The notes beneath the pieces are model-generated. The model was not told the origin of the DNA and made no database searches. It saw nothing but the letters and a program-made list of their open reading frames with translations. Shown here one piece after another: positions 43,354 to 53,752 of a stretch of DNA of 64,000 nucleotides. Positions within the stretch are counted from its first letter, which is position 1, and every line of letters begins with the position of its first letter. Origin of the DNA: Bradyrhizobium lablabi (GTDB lineage: Bacteria; Pseudomonadota; Alphaproteobacteria; Rhizobiales; Xanthobacteraceae); the NCBI RefSeq assembly GCF_018131005.1, contig NZ_JAFCJK010000013.1:62001-126000 (forward strand). The letters run 5' to 3'. A program made the translations under genes and the position numbers.

Positions 43354-44420
43354 CACTCCTGCCTCTCACCCTTCGCTTCGGCGGCATTGTCGCGCACCAA
43401 GCGCTCGACCGCGACGATCTCCCTGAACCACTGCTTGATCGGCTTGGCGATGTTCCCGCCCCAACGGCCGTTTGGCGGGATGTCGTCCTTGACCGCGCTC
43501 ATCGCCGCGAGCTGGGCGCCATCCCCGATCGTGAGGTGGTTGTTGATGCCGGCTTTGGCGCCGAGCGAAACATTGTCCCCGATCGTCAGGCTGCCCGCGA
43601 GCCCGATCTGCGCGGCGAGCAAGCAGTGCCTACCGATAGTCACATTGTGGCCGATCTGGACCTGATTGTCGATTTTTGTGCCTTCGCCGATCACAGTGTC
43701 GCGCAGTGACCCGCGGTCGATGGTGGATCCTGCACCCACCTCGACATCGTTCTGGATCAGCACGCGGCCGGTCTGCGGCACCTTGATATGCCCTTCCCGT
43801 GCGAAGAAGATGAAACCGTAGCCGTCCTGCCCGATGTTGCAGCCGGGATGGATCAGCACATTGTCGCCGATCAGCGCGTACTGGATTGTCGTCTTGGCGC
43901 CGACATTGCAGTCCCGGCCGATCTTGACGTCGGCGCCGATCACGGCGCCCGCGCCAATCACGGTACCCGCGCCGATCTCGACACGCGGACCGATCACCAC
44001 AAGCGGATCGACGATCACGCCGTCCTCAAGCTGCGCAGTAGGATCGATGATCGCGGACGGCGCGACGCCGTCGGTATCGAACCAGGACTGCGGCCGCAAC
44101 GCATCGGCGTGCCACTCGCGGGCGACCTGGACGAAAGCATGGAACGGCTTGGCCGCCCGGAGCACGGCCACACCCATCGGCACCTGCGCTTCGAAGCGCT
44201 GGCTGACCAGGCACGCGCCGGCCCTGGTGGCCGCGAGCTGGTCGGAGTATTTGAGGTTGTCGAAGAAAGTGAGGTGCATCGGACCGGCCTCGTCGAGCGA
44301 AGCCAGCCCTCGGATCACCTGATCTCCCCTGGATGGGTCAACCAATTGCGCCTTCGTCAGCGCGGCGATCTCGGCCAGCGTCGACGAAGGAGGTCTCTTG
44401 AAGAATATCGGCTGCGCCAT
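43353..44420 (-). CDS. lpxD: UDP-3-O-acylglucosamine N-acyltransferase
   Basis: LpxD adds the second 3-hydroxyacyl chain in lipid A synthesis. The 355-residue product (MAQPIFFKRPPSSTLAEIAA) has the N-terminal uridine-binding domain and a beta-helix with hexapeptide repeats; the GCNIGQDGYGF segment matches the catalytic region of the family. The start at 44420 is preferred over a GTG four codons upstream. It follows bamA by 32 bases and overlaps fabZ. Confidence 0.95.
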   Translation of the reverse strand: MAQPIFFKRPPSSTLAEIAALTKAQLVDPSRGDQVIRGLASLDEAGPMHLTFFDNLKYSDQLAATRAGACLVSQRFEAQVPMGVAVLRAAKPFHAFVQVAREWHADALRPQSWFDTDGVAPSAIIDPTAQLEDGVIVDPLVVIGPRVEIGAGTVIGAGAVIGADVKIGRDCNVGAKTTIQYALIGDNVLIHPGCNIGQDGYGFIFFAREGHIKVPQTGRVLIQNDVEVGAGSTIDRGSLRDTVIGEGTKIDNQVQIGHNVTIGRHCLLAAQIGLAGSLTIGDNVSLGAKAGINNHLTIGDGAQLAAMSAVKDDIPPNGRWGGNIAKPIKQWFREIVAVERLVRDNAAEAKGERQE

Positions 44421-44452
44421 TCCACCCGTCACGGTCCGGAGAACGGACGCTC

Positions 44453-47020
44453 TTAGAACGTCGTTCCGCCGCCAAACCTGAACTCCTGCACGCGGTCGTA
44501 CCTACCTTTGGTCAGGGGCACCGCATAGTCGAAGCGCAGCGGACCGAACGGCGACTGCCAGATCAGGCCGACACCGACCGAAGTGCGAACGACCTTGCTG
44601 TCATCAAATTGCAGTCCGAGGCAAGTTCCCGGGGAAGCCGGGTTCTGCGTGGGCGGGATACAGCCGGGCACGTTGACCTCCCCGGTTGCCGCCCACGACG
44701 TCGGACCCTTGTAGTCGTAGAGGCCGCCGGCGTCGGCATAGACCGCGCCCTTGAGGCCAACTTCCTTGGGCAGGAACCAGAACGGCATCTGCAGTTCCGC
44801 CGACAGGCCCCAGTACTTGGTGCCGCCGATCGCGTCCTGTGTGCCGTAGGGATTGATGTCACGCGGACCGATGCCATTCGGCGCAAAACCGCGGACCAGG
44901 TTCGGACCCATCTGGAAATGATCGAGCATGCGCAACTCGGTGTTTCCGAACTGGTTCAGTATACCGCCCTGGGCGTGGATCACGCCGACGATGTCGGAGA
45001 CGATCGGGGTGTAATACTTCGCGTCCATCGCGGACTTGATGTAGCTGACGTCGCCGCCGACGCCGGCGAAGTCCTGCTTGAAATCGATTATGAGGCCGTC
45101 GGTCGGGTTCTTGTTGTTGTCGAGCGTGTTGTAATTCAACGAGTAGCCGAGCGCCGAGGTCAGCGTCTTGCCGCCCGCGAGTTCCTTGCGGACCGGCAGC
45201 GAAGCTTCGCCGTCATTGTAGCACCAGAGGCCCTGTCCACCCGTATCGGTGGCGGACTGGCCTCCTGCTGTTGCCGTGCCTCCGGCGGGAATTCCGTTCA
45301 GGTTCGCATAGGCCGGCGACGGATTGAACGCCAGCAAGCCGTTGAACGGGTTGTTGTTACAGTTGGCGAGCGTCGACGGCAGCGTGATTTCCTGCTGATA
45401 GATCGAGTAGCGCAACTGCAGCGACAGGTCTTCGCGGAGGCTGAAACCGAGCCGCGGGCTGAAACCCAGCGTATTGGTGCCGTACGAGATGAAGCTGTTG
45501 GAAAGCTGCTGGCGCTGATACAGGTCGAGCCCGAGCGCGATGCGGTAGTCGAGCAGATAAGGCTCGACAAACGACAGCGAATATCCGCGTGCATACTGGC
45601 CGTAGGTCACCGACGCCTTCGCGAACAGACCCCGCCCGAGCAGATTGCGCTCGGAGACACTGACTTCGGCGAGTGCACCGTCGCTCGTCGAATAGCCGCC
45701 CGAGACCGAGAAGTCGCCGGTCGATTTTTCCTCGAGGTCGACGATCAGGATGACGCGATCGCTTGAGGATCCCGGCTCGGTGACGATCTTGACGCTCTTG
45801 AAGAAGTCGAGGTTCTTCAACCGCCGCTCGGCGCGATCGACCAGCGCGCGGTTATAGGCGTCGCCTTCGGAGAGATCGAACTCGCGGCGAATCACGTAGT
45901 CACGCGTGCGGGTGTTGCCGCGGATATTGATGCGCTCAATATAAGTGCGAGGTCCCTCGTCCACGGCGAAGGTGATCGAGACTGTGTGATTCTCGAAATT
46001 GCGGTCGCCGCGCGGCCGCACCACCGCGAAGGCGTAGCCCCGCCGCGACGCCTCAATCTGCATTTCCTCGACCGACTTCTCCAGCGCCTCGGCGTTGTAG
46101 AGCGAGCCGACGTTGACGCGCGAGAACGAACTCAGCGAATTCGGGTCGAGGGTTGCGATCGTGGACTGATAGTTAACCGAGGCGACGCGGTACTGCTGGC
46201 CTTCCTCGATCTTGAACGTGACCAGAAAACCCTTCTTCTCGGGGTCATATTCGGTCAGCGCGGCCACAACCTGGACGTCGGCGTAGCCGTTCTTGAGATA
46301 AAAGCGGCGCAGCAGATCGCGGTCGGCCTCGACGCGGTCCGGATCGTAGACGTCGTTACCGCCGAGGAAGCTCAGGATGTTCGATTCGCGCGTCTTGATG
46401 ACGTCGCGCAAGCGATAGGACGAATAGGCAACGTTGCCGACGAATTCAATCGAGCGGACGCCGGTCTTCACGCCTTCCGTGATTTCGAAAATCAGGTCGA
46501 CCCGATTGTTCGGCTGCTCGATGATCTGCGGGTTTACCCGCACGTCGTAGCGGCCCGAACGGCGGTAGATCTCGGCGATACGCTGGGCATCCGACTGAAC
46601 CATCGGGCGCGAAAAGGTGCCGCGGGGCTTGGACTGGATTTCCGACGTGAGCTGCTCGTCCTTGACCTTCTTGTTGCCCTCAAAGGCGATGCGGCCGATC
46701 ACCGGATTCTCGACCACGACCACGACCAGTCGGCCACCCCGCTGATCGATGCGGACGTCCTGGAACAGGCCGGTCTCGATCAGCGCCTTCAGGCCGTCAT
46801 CGATTTGAGCCTGGCTCAGCCGGCCGCCCGGGCCAGCACGGAAATAGGAGCGAATCGTCTCGACTTCGACACGCCGATTCCCCTCGACGACGATCGAATC
46901 GACGGTCTGCGCGACCGCCGGCACAGAGGTGGACACGGCCGCCAAGGTGGCAACCACCGGCACGGCGAACATGACCAAGGTGGCGAACAAGCCCCCCCTC
47001 ACTCGCATTCCAAAAATCAT
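44453..47020 (-). CDS. bamA: Outer membrane protein assembly factor BamA
   Basis: BamA folds beta-barrel proteins into the outer membrane. The 855-residue product starts MIFGMRVRGGLFATLVMFAV, with a signal peptide ending near PAVAQ. Five POTRA domains follow (about 45-440), then the 16-strand barrel from SVSGGYSTSDGALAEVSVSE on, ending in an aromatic residue (FGGGTTF). The L6 motif VRGF is present. Extracellular loops carry two Cys pairs (near residues 553/600 and 783/797). The start at 47020 is chosen for the signal peptide. Confidence 0.96.
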   Translation of the reverse strand: MIFGMRVRGGLFATLVMFAVPVVATLAAVSTSVPAVAQTVDSIVVEGNRRVEVETIRSYFRAGPGGRLSQAQIDDGLKALIETGLFQDVRIDQRGGRLVVVVVENPVIGRIAFEGNKKVKDEQLTSEIQSKPRGTFSRPMVQSDAQRIAEIYRRSGRYDVRVNPQIIEQPNNRVDLIFEITEGVKTGVRSIEFVGNVAYSSYRLRDVIKTRESNILSFLGGNDVYDPDRVEADRDLLRRFYLKNGYADVQVVAALTEYDPEKKGFLVTFKIEEGQQYRVASVNYQSTIATLDPNSLSSFSRVNVGSLYNAEALEKSVEEMQIEASRRGYAFAVVRPRGDRNFENHTVSITFAVDEGPRTYIERINIRGNTRTRDYVIRREFDLSEGDAYNRALVDRAERRLKNLDFFKSVKIVTEPGSSSDRVILIVDLEEKSTGDFSVSGGYSTSDGALAEVSVSERNLLGRGLFAKASVTYGQYARGYSLSFVEPYLLDYRIALGLDLYQRQQLSNSFISYGTNTLGFSPRLGFSLREDLSLQLRYSIYQQEITLPSTLANCNNNPFNGLLAFNPSPAYANLNGIPAGGTATAGGQSATDTGGQGLWCYNDGEASLPVRKELAGGKTLTSALGYSLNYNTLDNNKNPTDGLIIDFKQDFAGVGGDVSYIKSAMDAKYYTPIVSDIVGVIHAQGGILNQFGNTELRMLDHFQMGPNLVRGFAPNGIGPRDINPYGTQDAIGGTKYWGLSAELQMPFWFLPKEVGLKGAVYADAGGLYDYKGPTSWAATGEVNVPGCIPPTQNPASPGTCLGLQFDDSKVVRTSVGVGLIWQSPFGPLRFDYAVPLTKGRYDRVQEFRFGGGTTF

Positions 47021-47197
47021 GCGCTGCGCGCCCTTATTATTCCCCGCCGAACCATACCCCTCTACGGATCGACAGAATCCCAACCTCATTGACCAGCTTG
47101 TAGCCAATTTTGCCTTGTGGGCAAACGTTCTGCCGCCGGGCAATTCCATTTTCGGTCCAAGACGTTGCCTATCCGCAACGCCACAAAAAAGCCTCCT

Positions 47198-48349
47198 TCA
47201 GGACGCCGCCAAATGCAGAATGTCGTTGTAGGTCGCAAACACCATCAGCATCAGTACCAAACCCAGTCCGATTCGGTATCCCATCTCCTGTGCCCGCTCC
47301 GACAAGGGACGGCCCCGGACGGCTTCGACCGCGTAGAATAGAAGGTGGCCGCCATCCAGCAATGGAACCGGGAACAGGTTCAGAAGACCGATCGAGATTG
47401 AGAGTACCGCAGCTAGGTGAATCAAAGCTGCCACGCCGATGGTGGCAACCTGCCCCGAGATCTGCGCGATGCGTAGCGGTCCGCCGACCTGGTCGGCGGC
47501 CTCCCGACCCGTGAAGATGCCGCCGATATAGGCGAACGTCCGGTCAATCACGAACCAGGTCTCCTTGACCCCGAGCCAGAGCGCGGTCGCGGGATCCACC
47601 CGTTCCGTGACGGCGTCGCCAGGCGCGGTCGCCCGGGTGATCCCCAGTACACCAAGGCGGTGGGGATTGCCGAAGGGATCCTTCACCTCGCGCAATTCCG
47701 GCGTGCCGCGAAGCTGAACGGTCGAATCGCCGCGCTTAACCGTGAAAGTCAGGGTATCGCCGGCGTGAACGCTGACGACGCGCTGCATGTCGGAAAAGCT
47801 GCCGATCGGGCTGCCATCGATTGCGGTTACGACGTCCCCGATCTGGAACCCGGCAGCCGCAGCCGCGCTGTTGGCCTCGATCTTGTCGACACGAGCGGTG
47901 GTGCTCGGCTTGCCGAAGAAGGTGAACAGGCAGGTGAAGATCACGATCGCCAGGATGAAGTTCGCAATCGGACCCGCAGCGACGATAGCGGCACGCTGAC
48001 CGACAGTCTTGTGATGGAAACTGCCCTTGCGCTCCTCCGCCGTCATCGCGGCGAGCGTCTCCACCGATGGCGTCGAAGCTTCGGAGTCGTCGCCGAAGAA
48101 CCTTACGTAACCGCCGAGCGGGATCGCGGAGATCTTCCAGCGCGTACCTTGGCGGTCGTTGAAGCCGACGAGTTCCGGGCCAAAACCGAGCGAGAAGGTC
48201 AACACTTTTACACCGGCCCAGCGCGCGACCAGGAAGTGGCCGAGCTCGTGGAAGAAAACCACGATCGTCAGAACGAACAGGAAGGGTACGATGTAGCCGA
48301 TCAGGCCATGGCTCAACGCATTGAAACTATGAAGAAAAAACTCGGGCAT
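47198..48349 (-). CDS. rseP: Site-2 protease RseP
   Basis: RseP is an intramembrane zinc protease that releases envelope-stress sigma factors and clears leftover signal peptides. The 383-residue product has the zinc motif VVFFHELGHFL (His34, Glu35, His38), one PDZ domain in the middle (about 130-210) and LFPVPLLDGGHLLFYAVEA near the C-terminus with the third metal ligand. The ATG at 48349 precedes the first helix; 13 upstream codons are open but uninformative. It is between dxr and bamA, as in most proteobacteria. Confidence 0.95.
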   Translation of the reverse strand: MPEFFLHSFNALSHGLIGYIVPFLFVLTIVVFFHELGHFLVARWAGVKVLTFSLGFGPELVGFNDRQGTRWKISAIPLGGYVRFFGDDSEASTPSVETLAAMTAEERKGSFHHKTVGQRAAIVAAGPIANFILAIVIFTCLFTFFGKPSTTARVDKIEANSAAAAAGFQIGDVVTAIDGSPIGSFSDMQRVVSVHAGDTLTFTVKRGDSTVQLRGTPELREVKDPFGNPHRLGVLGITRATAPGDAVTERVDPATALWLGVKETWFVIDRTFAYIGGIFTGREAADQVGGPLRIAQISGQVATIGVAALIHLAAVLSISIGLLNLFPVPLLDGGHLLFYAVEAVRGRPLSERAQEMGYRIGLGLVLMLMVFATYNDILHLAAS

Positions 48350-48392
48350 CGGATTTCCCTCGACATGAGCCAAAGGCTCCGCCCCCAACGGT

Positions 48393-49616
48393 CTAGGATG
48401 CCTTTAAGGCAATTTGAGGCAACAGGGCGGCAGCCGTATTTCGTGCTTTATGGTCAACGGAAATCGCATCATCCGCCGACCCCAGCGGTGCCAGATTCCC
48501 GGACCGAATCCAATCATTCATGGTCGCTTCGACGAGACGGGCGATCGCGCCGAACTTGATCTTGCCGGCGATGAAAGCGGCTACCGCCACTTCGTTGGCG
48601 GCGTTGTACACCGTGGTCGCGCCCTGCCCGGTCCGCAGCGCGTCGTAGGCGAGCCGCAGTCCCGGGAAGCGTTCGAAGTCAGGCGCTTCGAAGGTGAGTT
48701 GGCCGATCTTGGCCAGATCGAGCCTCGCCGACGGGCCGACAATGCGGTCGGGCCAGCCGAGACAGTGGGCGATCGGAATCCGCATGTCGGGAGCGCCGAG
48801 CTGCGCCATCACCGAACGGTCCGAGAACTCGACCATGCCGTGAATGATCGATTGCGGATGCACCAACACGTCGATCTCGTCGGGAGTGAGCGCGAACAGG
48901 TAAGAAGCCTCGATCACCTCGAGCCCCTTGTTCATCATCGATGCTGAATCGATGGTGATCTTCTGGCCCATGCTCCAGTTCGGATGTTTCAGCGCCTGTT
49001 CGAGCGTCGCCTGCTCGATGTCCGCGGCGGCCCAGGTGCGGAACGGCCCGCCTGAGGCGGTAATGATCACCCGCACCAGCTCCTCGCGGTTGCCGCAACC
49101 GAGCGCCTGGAACAGCGCATTATGTTCGGAGTCAGCCGGCAGGATGCAGGCGCCCGCCTGCGATGCGCGCTGCATGAAGAAATCGCCGGCGCAGACCAGG
49201 CACTCCTTGTTGGCGAGCGCGACGGATGCTCCACGATCGACTGCCGCAAGCGCAGGCTTCAGCCCGGCCGCGCCACTGACCGCCGCCATCACCCATTCCG
49301 CCGGGCGTGCGGCCGCCTCGATGATCGCGCTTTCACCCGCTCCGCATTCGATCCGCGCGCCTGCGAGCGCATCCTTCAACTCGGAGAGCCGAGCCGGATC
49401 CGCAACGGCGGCAAACCGCGCGCCGAATTCCTTCGCGAGCTTGGCAAGTCCCTGCGCGTTGCTGTTCGCGGTCAGCGCCTCGACGCGGTAGCGGTCGCGC
49501 GCACCGCGCAGCAGGTCCATAGTGCTGTCACCGATCGAGCCGGTGGCACCCAGGACGGTCACGGTCCGCACGTCGGCCGCCGCGGCCTTGCTATTACGCA
49601 ATGGAACTGCGCTCAT
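48393..49616 (-). CDS. dxr: 1-deoxy-D-xylulose-5-phosphate reductoisomerase
   Basis: DXR makes 2-C-methylerythritol 4-phosphate, the committed step of MEP-pathway isoprenoid synthesis, feeding the undecaprenyl phosphate made by uppS. The 407-residue product shows the NADPH loop VTVLGATGSIGDST, ALANKECLVCAG, PADSEHNALFQ, TASGGPFRTW and MMNKGLEVIEA. The ATG at 49616 gives the family start. It lies 4 bases after cdsA. Confidence 0.96.
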   Translation of the reverse strand: MSAVPLRNSKAAAADVRTVTVLGATGSIGDSTMDLLRGARDRYRVEALTANSNAQGLAKLAKEFGARFAAVADPARLSELKDALAGARIECGAGESAIIEAAARPAEWVMAAVSGAAGLKPALAAVDRGASVALANKECLVCAGDFFMQRASQAGACILPADSEHNALFQALGCGNREELVRVIITASGGPFRTWAAADIEQATLEQALKHPNWSMGQKITIDSASMMNKGLEVIEASYLFALTPDEIDVLVHPQSIIHGMVEFSDRSVMAQLGAPDMRIPIAHCLGWPDRIVGPSARLDLAKIGQLTFEAPDFERFPGLRLAYDALRTGQGATTVYNAANEVAVAAFIAGKIKFGAIARLVEATMNDWIRSGNLAPLGSADDAISVDHKARNTAAALLPQIALKAS

Positions 49617-49620
49617 CTCT

Positions 49621-50465
49621 TCACCAAACCATAAGACCGCGTCCGACGCTATCGGCGCCGCCGCGAAGAAAGCCGAAAATTGCCGCCACAATGACGGCTG
49701 CGACAAATCCGTCCAGGCGGTCCAATAGCCCGCCATGGCCGGGAATGATGTGACTTGAATCCTTCACGCCGAACCGACGCTTCACCGCGGATTCGAAGAG
49801 ATCGCCAAGCTGCGAAACCACCGACAGCAGCGCGCCGAGCAGCAACAGCGGTCCGGTTCTGCCAATATCGACGACAGCAAAGCCCGCGGCGACGAGCAGG
49901 CTCGCAACGAAGCCCCCGATGGCGCCGGCCCACGTCTTCTTCGGACTGACGCGCACCCACAACTTGGGTCCGCCGATGCCGCGGCCGGCGAAATAGCCGC
50001 CGATGTCGGTGACCCAGACGATGAGGAACACGAACATCAGCGCGGCAAAGCCCTTGGCCGCATCGAGCCGCACCAGCACCGAAGCGATTTCGGCGGCCGC
50101 CGCATAAAGTAGTCCCGCCGTCGCCCAACCCCGCCGCTCGCGTGAAATCAGCGCGAGCACAACCACGCCGATGGCGAGAACGACCAGCGCCGCATCGACG
50201 CGTCCGGCCATCAGGCAGAGGCCGGTGAGCAGAAGCGCGGCGGTGCCGGTTGTCACGGCGCGCTGCTCCCGCGCTAGACCTGCGATGATCAGCCATTCCA
50301 CGAAGATGCCAATCACCGCCAGCGTCACGAGCGCGACCCAGGCGATGCCGCCGGCATAGGCCACGGCAATTGCGAGCGGCGCCATCACCAATGCGGCGAC
50401 GACGCGCAACAGGAGATTGCGTGACCCTTGCTCGCTCGATGCCGCGGGCGCGGCGTCGTCCTCGG

Positions 50466-50469
<4 letters not shown>
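49621..50469 (-). CDS. cdsA: Phosphatidate cytidylyltransferase
   Basis: CdsA makes CDP-diacylglycerol from phosphatidate and CTP, a membrane-lipid precursor. The 282-residue product has about seven hydrophobic segments and the C-terminal signature DSSHIIPGHGGLLDRLDG. Start is a GTG at 50469 overlapping the uppS stop (GTGA), giving MTEDDAAPAASSEQGSRN; no better start lies downstream of the overlap. Translational coupling with uppS is implied. Confidence 0.94.
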
Positions 50470-51224
<755 letters not shown>

Positions 51225-51300
51225 CAGTTCGTTCCCGTGGCGCCTTTCAAGCGAGGTGGTACCGGTTCGCACGAAAAAACGCGTCAAAACCAAAGCCGCC

Positions 51301-51864
51301 TCAGACCGTCAGGATTTCCTTTTCCTTGGCGGCGAGCAGCTGGTCGATTTCGGAGATCACTCCGTCAGTCGCCTTCTGAACCTCGGCGGACAAGCGCTCC
51401 TGATCGTCCTCGGAAATCTCGTGATTCTTCTCGAGCTTCTTGACGATATCGAGTCCGTCGCGGCGCACGTGTCGCACGGCGACCTTCGCAGCTTCGGTGT
51501 ATTTGTGTGCGACCTTCACGAGCTCCTTGCGGCGCTCCTGGTTGAGCTCCGGAATGCGCAGGCGCAGCACCTGCCCCTCGGTCGCCGGCGACAGACCCAA
51601 ATTGGAATCAACGATCGCCTTCTCGACGGCCTTTACCATCGACTTGTCCCAAACCTGCACAGAGAGGAGCCGCGGCTCGGGCACGCTGATGGTCGCGACC
51701 TGGTTGAGCGGCATGTGCGAGCCGTAAGCCTCGACCTGCACCGGCTCAAGCATCGACGCCGCGGCGCGGCCGGTCCGCAGACCGCCAAGTTCATGCTTGA
51801 GCGACTGCGCGGCGCCCTGCATGCGGCGTTTCAATTCGTTGATGTCAAAACCAGGCGTGGCCAT
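51301..51864 (-). CDS. frr: Ribosome recycling factor
   Basis: RRF splits post-termination ribosomes together with EF-G. The 187-residue product contains LGGLRTGRAAASMLEPVQVE, YGSHMPLNQVATISVPEPRL and LRIPELNQERRKELVKVAHK, all conserved RRF segments. The ATG at 51864 has a GGAGAG site on the minus strand. It follows pyrH by 50 bases, the usual bacterial order. Confidence 0.97.
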   Translation of the reverse strand: MATPGFDINELKRRMQGAAQSLKHELGGLRTGRAAASMLEPVQVEAYGSHMPLNQVATISVPEPRLLSVQVWDKSMVKAVEKAIVDSNLGLSPATEGQVLRLRIPELNQERRKELVKVAHKYTEAAKVAVRHVRRDGLDIVKKLEKNHEISEDDQERLSAEVQKATDGVISEIDQLLAAKEKEILTV

Positions 51865-51914
51865 GACGCTCTCCTTTCTCAAGAAACCGGTTGCCGACGC
51901 CGTCAGGCGTCCCA

Positions 51915-52631
51915 TCAGCCAGCGACGACCGTACCGTGTCCGGCCCCGCGCAGAATCGCACCGATCGAACCAGGCTCCGCAATCGAGAATACGATGATAG
52001 GCAGCGACGTCTCGCGGGCAAGCGCGAAAGCAGTCGCATCCATGACCTTGTAGCCGCCCTCGATCGCCTGCGAATGCGTCAGCCGATCGAAACGCTTGGC
52101 CTTCGGGTCCTTTTTTGGATCGGCGCTGTAGACGCCGTCGACATTTGTGGCTTTCAGCACCGCCTGCGCGCCGATTTCCGCCGCGCGCAACACCGCGGTC
52201 GTATCGGTCGTAAAGAACGGATTGCCGGTTCCTCCGCCCAGCAGGATGATGCGTCCCTCGGCAAGATATTTGTGCGCTGCACTGCGGGTGAACAGCTCGG
52301 ATATCTCCGGCATCACGAAGGCTGACAGCGTCCGCGCCGGCGTCCCCTTGCGCTCAATGGCAGCCTCCAGCGCGAGGCAGTTCATCATGGTGGCGAGCAT
52401 GCCCATGGTGTCGCCGGTCGGCCGGGACACGCCGCGCGAGGACACTTCCACGCCGCGGACGATGTTGCCGCCGCCGATCACGACCGCAACCTCGATGCCG
52501 AGTTTGCGTGCCGCGATCAGATCATCGGCGATGCGGTCGACGGTTGGCTGATCGATACCGAAGGTCTGAGAACCGGCCAGATATTCGCCGGACAGCTTGA
52601 CCACCACGCGACGATAGACCGGCTCAGCCAT
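51915..52631 (-). CDS. pyrH: UMP kinase
   Basis: PyrH phosphorylates UMP to UDP, upstream of CTP synthase (pyrG at the left end of this window). The 238-residue amino-acid-kinase-fold protein shows VVVKLSGEYLAG, VVIGGGNIVRG, GDTMGMLATMMNCLALE and LLGGGTGNPFFTTDTTAVLR. It follows tsf after a 71-base gap that contains a 12-bp hairpin. Confidence 0.97.
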   Translation of the reverse strand: MAEPVYRRVVVKLSGEYLAGSQTFGIDQPTVDRIADDLIAARKLGIEVAVVIGGGNIVRGVEVSSRGVSRPTGDTMGMLATMMNCLALEAAIERKGTPARTLSAFVMPEISELFTRSAAHKYLAEGRIILLGGGTGNPFFTTDTTAVLRAAEIGAQAVLKATNVDGVYSADPKKDPKAKRFDRLTHSQAIEGGYKVMDATAFALARETSLPIIVFSIAEPGSIGAILRGAGHGTVVAG

Positions 52632-52662
52632 GATGCGATCGATTCCTTATCCCGCGCAGGCA

Positions 52663-52690
52663 AGCTTCCGGTGCGACTGCACCGGAAGCT
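52663..52690 (-). terminator. 12-bp hairpin between tsf and pyrH
   Basis: AGCTTCCGGTGC (52663-52674) pairs perfectly with GCACCGGAAGCT (52679-52690), loop four bases. It begins 12 bases after the tsf stop. No U-run follows, so it may be a partial terminator, processing site or RNA stabiliser. Confidence 0.6.
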
Positions 52691-52702
52691 GGATGTCAGC
52701 GG

Positions 52703-53626
52703 TTACTTCTTGCCGCTGGCAGCTGCGACTTCGGCGGCGAAATCGCTCTCCTGCTTCTCAATTCCTTCGCCGAGAGCATAGTTCACAAAGCCCGAGATCT
52801 TGATCGGGGCGCCAACCTTACCCTCAGCTTCCTTCACCGCCTGGGCAACGGACTTGCCGCTGTCATGGATAAAGGCCTGATCCAAAAGGCAGACCTCCTT
52901 GTAGTAGGTCTTCAGGCCGGAATCGACGATCTTTTCGATCACGTTCTCCGGTTTGCCCTGCTGGCGGTACTTGTCGGCCAGCACGTCCTTCTCGCGCTTC
53001 ACGGTCTGCGGATCGAGGCCGCTCGGGTCGAGCGCCAGCGGCTTCGCCGCCGCCACGTGCATGGCAAGCTGGCGGCCGAGGGCCGCAAGCTCGTCGGCCT
53101 TGCCGGCGGACTCCAGCGCCACGATCACGCCGATCTTGCCCGCGCCGTCGATCACGGCGTTGTGGACATAGCTCGACACCACGCCCTCGTTCACCGCAAG
53201 CGAGGCGGCGCGACGCAGTGTCATGTTCTCACCAATCGTCGCGATCGCGTCCGATATCGCGGTCTCGACGGTAACGTCGCCGACCTTTGCGGCCTTGATC
53301 TTCTCGACGTCGGCGCCGTTATGCAGAGCGACCTGGGAGATCATCTTGACCAGGCCCTGAAACTGCTCGTTGCGTGCGACGAAGTCGGTCTCCGAATTGA
53401 CCTCGACCACCACGCCCTTGGTGCCTGAAGTCAGTGCGCCGATCAGGCCTTCAGCTGCGACACGGCCGGCCTTCTTCGCAGCCTTGGAGAGACCCTTCTT
53501 GCGCAACCAATCCTGCGCGGCCTGCATGTCGCCGTTGTTTTCGGTCAACGCCGCTTTGCAATCCATCATGCCCGCGCCGGTCGACTCGCGGAGATCCTTG
53601 ACCATCGCTGCTGTGATCGTTGCCAT
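52703..53626 (-). CDS. tsf: Elongation factor Ts
   Basis: EF-Ts recharges EF-Tu with GTP. The 307-residue product shows VKDLRESTGAGMMDCKAALT, the TDFVARNEQFQ motif contacting EF-Tu, and VIVALESAGKADEL. Length fits. It is separated from rpsB by 126 bases that contain two GC-rich hairpins. Confidence 0.97.
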   Translation of the reverse strand: MATITAAMVKDLRESTGAGMMDCKAALTENNGDMQAAQDWLRKKGLSKAAKKAGRVAAEGLIGALTSGTKGVVVEVNSETDFVARNEQFQGLVKMISQVALHNGADVEKIKAAKVGDVTVETAISDAIATIGENMTLRRAASLAVNEGVVSSYVHNAVIDGAGKIGVIVALESAGKADELAALGRQLAMHVAAAKPLALDPSGLDPQTVKREKDVLADKYRQQGKPENVIEKIVDSGLKTYYKEVCLLDQAFIHDSGKSVAQAVKEAEGKVGAPIKISGFVNYALGEGIEKQESDFAAEVAAASGKK

Positions 53627-53659
53627 CGTTCAATGCCCTTCTTGCCTGTAGAGAAACCG

Positions 53660-53741
53660 CGGCGCCTGATGGCGCCGCCGGTCAGCGACAGGGAAATCGT
53701 TGTTCTTGGAATAGCAGTAGCGGCCGGACGCGACCGGCCGC
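53660..53741 (-). promoter_or_regulatory. Two GC-rich hairpins between rpsB and tsf
   Basis: CGGCGCC (53660-53666) pairs with GGCGCCG (53671-53677), and GCGGCCGG (53720-53727) with CCGGCCGC (53734-53741). They sit in the rpsB-tsf leader and could attenuate readthrough, as a partial terminator does between rpsB and tsf in E. coli. There is no U-run. Confidence 0.45.
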
Positions 53742-53752
53742 GCCGCTTACCG

